Positions 24,401-36,400 of a DNA stretch of 64,000 nucleotides are shown here, one piece after another. The stretch comes from Amblyornis subalaris (taxonomy: Eukaryota; Chordata; Aves; Passeriformes; Ptilonorhynchidae): the NCBI GenBank assembly GCA_018881555.1, contig JACAXG010000168.1, positions 1,023,727-1,087,726 of the forward strand, given 5' to 3'. Below the pieces are notes generated by a model. The model ran no database searches and was not told the origin of the DNA. It saw only the letters and a program-made list of their open reading frames with translations. Each line of letters starts with the position of its first letter. Within the stretch, counting starts at the first letter, position 1. A program made the translations under genes and the position numbers.

Positions 24401-27400
24401 CCACAGAGCAGGGCAAGTCCTTCTGGTTAGCAAACTAGAGCATCTAAATTCCCCTGGCTCTCATGGTTCAGTGACACCACTCAGCCCCTCTGCTGAGCTT
24501 CCTCCCCCTCCGCAGCAGATCAAGATAAATCACCCACAGGCCCACGGCCATCTGGCCACACAGCAGGACAGAAAATCCAAAAGCTCTGCAAAATTATAGT
24601 GGCCCGAAAGTGCCACCATAGCACTGCGAGGCACTGTCAGCCTCCCGTAAGTGCGGGCAGGAAGCAGAGGCATAGAGGCTGCCAGGGTCAGGAATTGCAT
24701 CCGGACCCACTCAATCACCACACGCATTTCCAGTCCTTATAGGAAGCTCCTGCATCAAGGGCTGCTGGCAGGAAGCCAATTGCTGAATCAATTTTAGAGT
24801 GGCTGGTGAGGCAGGCAGAGCTCTAAAACAGGGATTTAATGAGGCTGAGGCAGTCAGACCTCTGAGCACACCAGGGGCAGCCCCAGCCCGAGCAGAGGCT
24901 TTGGCAGCACCTTCGGCCGAGGGTCCCAACCCACTCCCAGAAGCAGGAAGGACAGACAAGGAGCAGACAAGGGGGATCGTTCTCATTTTTAAGACAGACC
25001 ATCAAAACGGTCTCTTGAGCCACACCACCAGGTACAGTGCTGGCAGAGCCAGGGCTGTGTGCAGGGAACAGGGAACAGTGACAGCTCACGGACAGGCAGG
25101 ACAGAGCTGAGCCAGTCCTGGTCTCTGCACTCAAAAACTTCTTTCGCCTCTCTGGAAAACAGAGACAAGATGAGCTGTTCTAGTAGAGTTCCTACCCCAG
25201 GGCACTGGCCATGCTGCCCTTCCTGAGCTCTGCAAGGATCACCTGGGATGCACAGAGCCAGGAGGAATACACGCAGGAAAGGATGGACGTGCAGCTGACG
25301 CCAGGGAGAACCAAAGAGGAGAATCCACAGCAGAGAGAGCAGAGAGAGGGAAGAGACTGCTTTGTGCAAGGGCTGAAATGGGTGTGAGGAGCATTAGCTG
25401 CAAATTATACCAATTATTGTGAGAAAAATGCTTTGGCTAAAGATGAAGATGTCTAAGGCAGCANAAAAATGAGCCATGTACTGACCATAAGCCCGGGCCG
25501 GGCCCTGCCTGACCAGTGGCTTTGAGGGAAGAGGGAAGGGATCAGGGGCTGGAGTATTGCAATTATGGCAAATCAAGCCTACTGGGAAATGGCTCAATTA
25601 AGGGTTTTAAAACACAGGGCGTAAGAGGCAGGACCAGGTGCAACTGCTCCTCTAGGAAGAAAAACAAGTGCTTTCTTGACTCGAGGCTTTGATTGCCTGA
25701 ACTACAATAAAACAGCTTTTTTTTTATTTTTAAGGGCTCTTGTTGACAATCCTGATGAGGCAGGACCTCCTTACTCCTGTATTTCTGCTCCCATTCCCCT
25801 TTGGAAAGGCACGTTCACCCCGCACACTCTGGCTCAGAAAGGAGAACTGGTTGGTCCCAGGTGCCACCTGAACCCTCTGCTGAGCCTCAGGAGTGGGTCC
25901 CGAGGCCACCAGACCCCTGGAGCNCTGCTGGGGCAGGGCACGGTGTGGGGCAGGAGGGGACACACCCCGAGAGGTGGAGGGAACTGCCAGGCACTGCCCT
26001 CCATGGCCCCAGGTCCCACAGAAGGTTTCTGTCCCTNGTCCCTGCTGGGTGCCACACTCAGCTTTCCCCAAGCCAAGCCCTGTCACCCCCCAGCCCCGGG
26101 GAGCCCAGCACTGCCCAGTGTCACCAGCATCTCCTGCTGACCCCTCCCACAGCTCAGCCACCTCNCAGGGGTCAGGCTTGAGAAGAAATACTCACTGCCT
26201 TCGCTCTGGTTGTCCTTGTTCGAGTTGTACACCTGGAAAACACAAGGAGAAAGTCTTGTGAAGACCCTGGCTCCAGCTGGGGAGGGACTGCTGGCATGGC
26301 TGGTGTCACCCCAGTGTGTCTGCTGCCAGGACCTCCCCCAGCAGCGAGGTTCCCAAACACCACCACGACCTCCTGCACACAAATGTTGGACTGCCACAGC
26401 TCTGGAGTTGTGTCAAAACAATAACCAGGACAGCTCCTAAAAGGAGAGAATGCAAATAGGATGGACCAGGTAAAACCAGAAATTATGGGAGTTTCTAAAC
26501 AAAATGAAGGTGGGGTTGGACTAGATGACCTTTAAAGGTCCCTTCCAACCCAAACTATTCCATGATTCTATGATTCCTCTCCTGAAAGACACACATATAA
26601 ACTTAGAGCAAAGCAGNCAATTCCCTTATGGGCATTACAGTAACCTCTGGCAGGTGCAACTCAGGCATGGAGCAGGCACCACCCTTCTCAGGTACAGCCT
26701 GAGCAAATGAGTCAGGCAAAGAGTAGGAGAGGAAAAGAAATGTCATTAAATTAGAGAGGACAAGAAGTGCATCAGGATGAGGCAACGAATGCATCCAGCA
26801 CTCCATCCCAAGCCTCTCCAGCCTTCAAACACTGGTGCTCCTCCTCCCATCCTGATCATCACTACAGCTTGGCTACTGGAGATTAAAGTGATGTTTCAGT
26901 GGATACAATAAAAAGGGAAAACACTGGCAGAAGGTTTCAATCACGGTGTGAGGGCAGTTTAAAAGCCCAGGATAATGCCAGCAGCAGCTGTAAGAAGATC
27001 AGCCCTCAGAGAGGTTGTATTTCTCCAGCTCAACAGAGTAAAATGGTTTAAAATAATCCTTCAGTATGAGAGTCCCAACAGGAACACACACACACATCCA
27101 GCAGCATCCCAGCTGGAGCTGAGAGCAGCGGCAGCATCCACCCAGGACAAAAGGCTGGTGAAGCTGTTGGAGCTGCAGCACTCACACCCTTCCCCTGCTG
27201 GGAACAGGGCTGGGAACCCCCTTCCAAAGGGAGCAGGGAGCTGCCTGCATCACATGCTGCCTCCNGAAATAGCCAGCGGGCAAGGCAAGCTTCCAAAGGC
27301 CATGTTGGTAGCAACGCTCCGGCAGCAACGGCGCGGGAGAGGCTCCGGGCTGCAGCAGGGCTGTCCCTCCATGCGATCCCAACCCCGATCTGAACAGCAA

Positions 27401-30400
27401 GGGTCAGAGGGTCTGTGCTTCCCATGGGGTCCTGCTGTGGGGATCTCCCCCAGGAGCTCCAGCAGAGGGACAAGGCTGGGAAGCTGCCTGTGATGTTCTC
27501 AGAGGATCAGAGCCAGCAGAGCTCACCGTGGTGCTCACCCAGGGTGACCCTACAACACCCCACCAACAAAAACACCCCAGCAAGGCTGCGTGCCACAGAG
27601 CATGTCACCATCAGGGCACATAAACAGATTCCTCCCCTGGAGGTCACCCAAACACGGGCCATCCCTGCGCTCTCCTGTTTGGGCAGCAGCCGGAGCACAG
27701 CAGGACACCCTGGGTCAGCTCNGCCACCCAGGACACGCTCAGGGAAGCACAGATCTAATGGAGCAGCTCAAAACTGGGGTTTGGGCAGGGACTGATCCCT
27801 CAGCAATAATTCCCGAGGAGCACCTTCCCTCTCCCCCTCCCAGGGCACCTGACTACACAACGCAAGGCCAAGTAGAGATGATTGTTTGCAGGAGAAAATC
27901 CATCAGCCCACATCTGGCAGCGGGGGATGATTCAGCAGCAAAACCAGCTGCAGTCAGCAAGTGAGTTTTCCTCTAGGAACAGTGTTTACATCAATAAAAT
28001 AAAATAAGTGGAAAAAGGGAAGGAAAGCACCTGCGGACTCCCCCGGCAGCGGTGCTCCCCAGCAGCTCCAGACATGGAGTCAGCCTTCCCTAAGGAAGTT
28101 TTTTCCTCCAACTTCAGTGCCTCTGTTGAGGGCTCATTGAAGGGACCAGGGGCTCAGACTGTTACTCAAAGGCTTGGAGACAGACAGCCCTTCTTTGGGA
28201 TCACACACAGACTTTGTGCCCTGGATCACCCCCCACACACAGGGAACACTACACACAGTGAAGGATCAGCCCTGGAGCAACCTGGTCTAGTGGGAGGTGT
28301 CCCTGCCCATGGCAGGGGGTGGAACAAAAGGGGCTTTAAGGTCATTCCAACCCAAACCATTCCAAGTCCTGGTGCACAGCACATCANCTCGAGGCAGATC
28401 CTCTGCCTGCACATTTGCTCTTCCAGTTTGGATCCATGAAACAGCAGAGATTGTTAATCACCAGAGGCTGCTCTTAAAACAAGGGAAAAGGGCAGACAAG
28501 GAAACACAACATGCTTANGCCATTAACTGCAAAGTGTGCACACAGTGAGAAGGAAGTCTCATGCAGAGGTCAACAGCAACCATAAACAGAGATATTGTCA
28601 CCCCACATCCATCTTATNGAGGACAAACCTTTATCCATTGTCTCTGTTAATCCACTAACACCACTCTACACCAGCAGGGATTTAACCAAGCCCCAAGCCT
28701 ATAATATCCTTTCCTTTTCCAAGAAAAACATTACTTTTTAAAAGAAATACTTTTAAAATACCACCTCAAATCTTTTGGAGAGAGATTTTTCAGGATAAGA
28801 GAAAGTTTCCAAGTTCGGGGAAAGGGCTGCTGTGTAAGAGGCCCAAGAGTGAGGCTCCTCCAGTGCCCCACGGGTCACCCCTGNCCTGCTGTCAAACCCC
28901 TTGGGCTCCTGGCTTGGCAAAGATCACTCCTGCCCAGCCTGGCTCTAGGGATGTCAATATTCCACTCTTCCCAAAACAGCTCTGACAACAAGCAGGGCTA
29001 AAAGTAGAGGATGCATTTGAAGATTAAGCCTCACACACAAGTCAGTCAGTGGATGGACCAGCCCCCCCATGTGAAAGGGTGCAGAGCTTCTGGCTATTCC
29101 TTACCCCACACACACGGCACCACCTGGGCTGCAGCACCTCTGTCCCAGCAGAGATGTGCTGGAAGCACCTGGCCTTGGAAAAGCTCTCCTGAACCCTCTT
29201 CCAAACAACTGCCAAGTGATGGATTTGACTTTCCCCCTGCCCTCCCCCTCTTTCTCTCATGTCTTTGCACCATGCCCATGCTCAGGTGGCCGAGGGCTGT
29301 CTCACATGACCCAGCNCCGGGACATGGGGCTGCGATGCCTGTGCCAGGGAACACCAAGGGACAGCGTGGTGACACCTGGCAGGGGGACAGCACCCAACAT
29401 ACAGCTCGTGGGAGCTCTGCCAAGGACAGGAAAGGCCAGGGCAGGAGCTGGGCAGACACACACATCACCCAGCACCCAACACACCGCTTGTGGGAGCTCT
29501 GCCAAGGACAGGAAAGGCCAGGGCAGGAGCTGGGCAGACACACACATCACCCAGCACCCAACACACCGCTTGTGGGAGCTCTGCCAAGGACAGGAAAGGC
29601 CAGGGCAGGAGCTGGGCAGACACACACATCACCCAGCACCAAGCCAGACAATGAAACACCATTAAATGAGTGTATTTTTATGCCCACACACTGTTTTTCC
29701 TGTTGTTGACACACTCTGGAGAAGACAGCCCCAAACCCAGAAAGTTTCTCGTGAAATAAAAAGATTCTTTCACTTTCCAGTATTACTCACTGACAAAGGG
29801 TGGGAAATTTGAGAGGAGAAACATTGCTGGGAGGTGAAGGGCCTGTGGCCCACGGACACGTGTGGGAACAGGCTGGGTTATAAAACTCACAGAATTGGGA
29901 TCGTGACTAACGTGGAGACAAATCCCTGCCCTGCAGCACTGTGATGCCGTCACATCACGCTCTCACTAATTTTTCCCATTTGATTATATCTCCAGAGCCA
30001 AAATATCCTTACCAGGCAGCCTCAGAAGTGATGTGTATAGAAAAAATACNTATTAACATAGTGCAAAATTTACAGACCTCGATGCCTTGTATTTAGTTTT
30101 CTAAATTCACACTGTAGTTGGTCAAATATCCTGAACAAAACCAGACTGTATCTTTTTTTTAGCAGAAGCTACTGCTGCCCCATTCCTGCAGGTTCACTGC
30201 TGTTTGGAAGCTTAAAGAAGGCCTTTACAAGCTATTATTGAAAAATTCCAAGAAGCATCTGTAAGTAATCCAGAANGATAAATTTTATAAGAGCAGTTAC
30301 AACTCATGACTACTTTGACACTTGCACTATGCTCAATTATGAACTTGATATTTAAGATAATTCATCAAAGAACAAGTTATTTCCTTTGGTGAGATATTTC

Positions 30401-33400
30401 ACCAAATATATGCTATGTTTTGCAGAGGAAATGGTTTTATAGGGATGATTAAGAGGCCTGTGATGTTCGAGGGTGGGGCAGAGGAACACAGAGCCCAGGA
30501 AGCGTCGCCCCACTCCCTCGGAGCTGCAGGGATGAGCCGAGGGACGGGCTGGGGGTAACTCACCCACCCCCACCCCCACAGCACAGCCAAGTGTTTGCTC
30601 CTGGATCCACATTCCCAGCTTCACAGGGACCAAAGCCTGGGCAGCAGCAGCAACTCAGGTGCTGCATCTGCTCCTGCCCCCTCCAAATTCAGTCCTGCCA
30701 TGACCACACAACTCAACATCGGAGCTGTGGATCATCCAAACAACACCTGTGGATTTTCCTTATCAGAAATCCTCTGAAAGCCACCATTCGGAGCCTAAAA
30801 TACTCCCACAGCCACTGACAGCCACCATCTGGAGCTTAAAACACCTCGACAACCACTGATGGCCATCACTGAGAGCCTAAAATACTCATACAGCCACCAA
30901 TGGCCACCATCCAGACCCTAAAATAGTCCAACAGCCACTGCTTATCATCTGATGCCACTTTCTGCCTGTGCACAGATAAATCAAGAAGAATTCAAGCCAT
31001 CAGTTTTCCAACCTGATCCTAAATAAACTGCACACGTGAGCATGCAAAGAGCAAACGGGTATGTGGGTGGTTTGGGATGAAACTGGATCGTGGGAAAAGA
31101 AAAGGAAAAGGAAGTAGCTGGGTGTTGGAAGGGGAACTACAAAAAGATGATGTTGAGTAATTTAATGTTTATTTCCTCATTTCAGGGGTCACACTGTTGT
31201 CCACGGTGTCCATTAACCTCCACAAGACATGGACCATGCTTTCCTGTGGCACTTGTACATGTGCCACGAACTTTCTATGAACACACATTTCAGACAAAAG
31301 GCAGATTTTCATTTAAAGTTTAAAATGGCTCAGCCTAAGCTGCATCCCTTGGAGGCTGCACAGTGTTTAGCAGAGTTCCCAAAATCCTTCAAGTTCCAAC
31401 ACTGGCATGAAATTCTGCCCAGTGGCTAAAATCTAGAGGAAAGAATTGTCCAGCTGCTCAGAGGGAAGAGGGATTTAAGGAAAGCCTTGGAGACCAAGAG
31501 GCCAGCAGCCCTGGTTTGCAGAGTGGGATCTCCATCTGAGGAGGATTTCAACCACCCAGTCCCCACCCTGGAGTGGAAGATTCCACCTCACGCTCCTTTC
31601 ACTGGTGCCGGGCCTTCCCTTCAAGCCAGACTTTCCATTTGGACTGTTAGAATGGGCCAGTCCTGCCAGAATTCCCTGGTCTCCCTGGGGGAGCCTTGTG
31701 TTTGCAAGGCCCAGAGCAATGGGAGGAAATGCTGCAGTGTTATGCAATTTCCTTGTGATTCATATTCAGAAATCCTCAAAACAGCCAGGAACGAGCCTTT
31801 CAACTTTCAGCTCAAAAGATGCACAAGCCAAAAGGGTATAAATAGATATGATGTCCCCTCAGAACTGGTAGCCCAAGTGGCTTCACAGCCTCCCTGGGAC
31901 GGACTGGGAACACATCGGCAGGAGGAGCACAGACATTCCACATGGGTGTTTTGCAACCCTTTTATAAAGGAAAAGGGAAAATGGGCTGAAACCCAGCGTT
32001 CCAGCTGGAGTCCAGCCAGTGAAAGTGACCCAGCTGGTGCTGGGTGTCTGCAGCACCCCGAGCCCCCCGGAGCTCTCAGAGAGCCCTGCCCGAGCCTCGC
32101 TCAGCCCGGCAGCAGGAAAACTGGGAATCTTACACATCCCTTCTGCCACCCATTGCCCTGCAACAGAAGATCCACCTGGGACAAGTCTTTCCTCTTAATG
32201 TCTTCCTCACTTGGACAGCAGGGATGCACCTGACTGTGTCCCCACAGTGCTGAGCATGTCCTGCAGGACTCTCCATGGGCACAGGGATGCCCAGAGTGGG
32301 GCCAGAGCTCCGGCACCCAGGGATCCCTCACAGAAGGCACAGGCCTGGGGCAGGGGGGACACCCTGTATCCTGTCCCTGCAGCAGCAGGGAAGGGGACAG
32401 AGGAAGAATGGGAAGAAGGAAGAAGAGTGAGAGGGCACAGGTATGTGCCACACCAGGCAGGACCCTCTGGACCTGCCCCTGAGCTTGGCACAGTGGAGCC
32501 ACTCCGTTGGGACACAGCCCTGGAGCAGGATCCCAGCAAAGCACAGAGCAGGGCAGCTCATGTACAAAAAGCCTATTTCCTTGTTAAAAGCAGGACACCT
32601 GGCAACCTTGATGAAATCAGCCCTTGTTTCTGGCTCTGCCTTATCAACCCTGTTCTATTTTTGTCCGAGAGCCAGGTTTTCNTACTACAAGCAGGATTTT
32701 CAGAGCTAGACTACACTGTGTTGTGGTTAGAAATAACCTTCCTTGCTCTGAGAGCCAGAAGGATATAGATGGGAGTATGATCTCTCCCAGCCCACATCCC
32801 TGCAAACCTCTCTGCAGCAGGAGGGGAGGGAAATATATGCCTTGCTTCCCAAGTGGAGAACTTGGCAGGGCAGCAGAAACCCACTGTGAAATGCTGGTTT
32901 ATGTCATTCAGACGAAGCTGTCCATTTGGAAGAGGGTGGCCAGAGACCCTGGCAGCTCCTTCCTTCCTTCCTGCCTTTCCTCCCAACCTACTGTTCATCG
33001 CAGTCGGAGTCACCTCCCACCTCGTGTCCCCCTTTCTGTCTCCTCCCCCTCCCTTCCAACACAAATTTCAGCTTTGAACTTGTACCCTGGGCCTGATTAA
33101 AAGACAGAAAAAAAAATATCAATCAAAAATGCAGCATCTGGGGGCTTGAATCCTCTACACGGGTCTTGCTCTTCTGTCTCTCAGAACTGAACTAAAGGAC
33201 GGTTCTAATTAAAAACAAGCCCACATTTTATTACAAGTGCAAGCATTCCCAAGGGCCTCCGGAGCCGAGGCCGGCCGGGCTCCCCGCCAGCCAGCTGGGC
33301 TGCTTAGCTCAGCGCAGTTATATAACCGTGTTTGTCACCCAAGGAAACAATCACCTGGGTCAGACCCAGGGAAACAATTACCTGGGTCAAACTGTCCACT

Positions 33401-36400
33401 TCCCATGCCTAACCCCGAAAAGGGAAGCCAGCAGCAGCCACTCTGGGGGTTGTGTGGAAGCGAGGGGAGCAGAGCGGGTCAGATACGCGGCAGCCTCAGA
33501 ATAACGCAGCTAAAGGTCAACTGCTCCAATAAAATACATTTTTGGAATAACTAAAGCGCTTAAAGTTTCCCAGAGCAGCATTTTTAAGCGAGTCCAGCAA
33601 AGCAGATATGTTGGGATCACTCAAATAACTGATTAAAAGTGAAAACTTCTACTGGGCTAAGCTTCCCCCAAGTTTTCTAGGATGCTTGAGCAACAACTTG
33701 CACATCCTCCTCCGGCAGCTCTGCCTGGAGCCCGGCCAGCCCCAGCCAGCACACACGCCCTTCCTCCTCCCAACGTCTGCTGACGAACACGGGCTCTCAA
33801 CACATCAAAACCAGCCTAATTTTAAATGACAGTGTCATCTTTATTTTTAAAATAACTGTAACACAGCCGTGCCTGGCGCTCCTCCTCTGTGAGAGGTTTG
33901 ACNCTGCCCGGGTGTTCCGAACAACGGTGGTGGCCCAGCGCCAAGGCTGGGTGAATCAGCCCTGCCTGGTGGCTTAAAGACTGTGACATCCTAGAGGTGA
34001 GACCACCTTCATCCCCCTTTGTTCACCTGGGACCAGGTGTGGGGCAGCACAGAACCTGAGGCTCTGGGAAAGGCAGCACAGAGGGGACACAATCCCATCC
34101 TTCCTTTCCCAGGGAGACCCCTGTGAGCCCAGGGTGATTATAGAGGTTTCCTGTACCAGTCCTGGGATGTAGGGTTCCTCCCTGGACCTGGGAGCCAGCC
34201 TGATAGAGTTATAGGTCCCTGGTGTACCTCTCCAAAACTGCAGCAGCATGTTTATCCCCCTCCAGACAGGACCTGAAACTCCACAACACTGATAACTTCT
34301 CTGGTAAATCCTCACCCCTGCCTGTACCCCACACCAGGGGCTCCCAGCACTCGCCAGCACCATTTCTACCATCCAACAAACACTGGTTGAGACAGCGTGG
34401 GACACATCAACCTGCACCCTGCCATGGTCTGAGCCCACAGGCTGCCTGCTTCGGATCCCAGTCCCGCTCCTGCCAGAGCCCAGCTCCACACAGGGATCTG
34501 CCAGGACTGGCAAACTGAGGGTGAATACAGAAATAAAATTATCAAAACAACATAGTCCAAAGACCTTCTTCTGGGGCCGCAGCTGGGAGAAGGAAAACCC
34601 CTGGGAGAGGGCTGGTGGTGGGGCTGCAGCAGGACAGTAAATCACTGCTTCAAACCGAATGTAAGACCCAATAAAGGAGGAAATAATGGCAGGGGCTGGT
34701 TTTGCGAGTCATTGTAGCATGAACCATTTACTTTAATTTTTAATTTAAAGTAGGAAACAATACTCTAATAGTCTATTTAAATTGGCAGGGAAGTTTGTTC
34801 TCCTAACATGGAGCTATTCCCTGAATTTCTACATGTTTGTTGAATTGCCTGATCAAATAACTCGAAGCAGAGGTGATGAAGAGAGGAAAAGNAAGTGAGC
34901 ACACTCTCTTCGGTCTGTCACGCCAGCTGAGGCTCTGTGCCTCACTGCAGAGGCTGCCAGCAGGGCTGAAGGGTGGACAGCCAAGTTCCCACCAAACCGT
35001 GCAATGAAATCAGTGGATGCAAGCACCCTGCACCCTCCCCTGGGGCTGGTTCACCTCTCTGGGCCCAGGCTCACAAACAAGTTGCTGCACGCAGCTGATC
35101 CGTCCTGTTCCACGCTCTGTGCTGCAATCCAGGTTCGATTATCCCCGTTCCCCAGGGGCTCTGCAGATCCAACCCACCTCTCACACCACGCTCACCTCCA
35201 GCCTGAACCCCAAAACCCAAGGACACACCTGCAGCAGAGCCGGTGCGTGCCCTACACAGGAGTTGTGCCATGTCCCGTGGATCAGGACTCCCCTCACATC
35301 CCAGCCCTCACCCCCTGTGAGTTCCCCTCGAGGGTATCAGCAGTGACAGGGAGGGAGACGAGCGGCTGCCACCGCGTCCCCAGCAGAGCCAACATCTCCC
35401 AAAGGGAGAGCAAAACCCAACTGGTGTCTTGGGACCAACCTCCCCGTCTCCAGGCAAAGCCAAACTTTTGGAGACAATTTCTGCAGCACAGGCCCCAAGG
35501 AAGAGCAAGGAATGCATTACAGAAACAGTGAGGTATTCACACCAGAGACAGGAGCCACTGCTCTGCTCCCGGACGTCCCCAACAACACAGCTGGAATGAG
35601 AGGTCACAAACTTGCCAGAACTGGGTGGGACAGCACTTTTACGTGTGTGAAAGCAATCCAAAGGGCCCTTTTCTCTTTTAAAAATTATCTAGAATGCTCC
35701 TCTAAGTATTTTTCTCTCAAACAGCTTCTTAAGCAAAGGACAAACCCCGGCAGCCACACTGACTCCAGCTGGGCGAGCCATCAGCCACTGAAGCAGCAGT
35801 TGCTGGAACCAGGAATAAAAGCCCTAAGTCAAGGCTTAAGACCTCACTGGCTTAAGTGCTTTAGAAGCAAAATAAAAGCTTACAAACTCCATGTAAAGTT
35901 ACTGCTATTACAGGCTTAGATGGGTTACCAAACAGCGGAGGGAGAAGGAGGGAGCACTGGAAGAAGCATGTGATGTGAGAACTAACATGGAAGGTGATGC
36001 TGATTCTCTGAGAATCCTCTGCTACCACCTATCCCAAAAAAGGATAAAGAATTTTTGGGGGCAATAATCTTGAACTGTGGGATGCAAAAAAAGCCAAGCA
36101 GGAGCTCTCCTGGGCCAGGTTGGGGCCCAGTGGGACTCTCCATCACCACAGCTCCCTGCACTGGGAGGTGGTNCAGATGCTCCCAGAGCATGGAGAGACT
36201 GAGCTCTGGTTCAGGGAAGGTTCACTGGGTTGTCTGCGTTGGGGAACAGATTAGAGGCAAAGAGAAACAGCAAACAATAGAAACTTAGACATTAAGAGTG
36301 GGCAGAGTGGGGAAAAGATGTTCTGTTCACTAAAGAGAGAGACAGGGAGATGGAGAAGCAGCAACGGGAATGACTCGGGTCATGGTGAAAAACAAAAAAA

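Larger units (their letters stand above)
20571..26195 (-). other. ARHGAP26: ARHGAP26 intron 12 (5.6 kb)
   Basis: Contains three CR1 fragments (22542-22668 plus, 23053-23310 minus, 23932-24170 plus). The remainder is unique sequence in which I see nothing else. Confidence 0.8.

Noticed and set aside
29011..29709. Plus-strand open frame of about 232 codons, with overlapping minus-strand frames
   Set aside because: Created by the 82-bp minisatellite; the peptide simply repeats the translated unit.
31487..32233. Plus-strand open frame of about 248 codons
   Set aside because: It starts at TTG, has no recognisable domain, and has no splice or promoter context. It is most likely chance.
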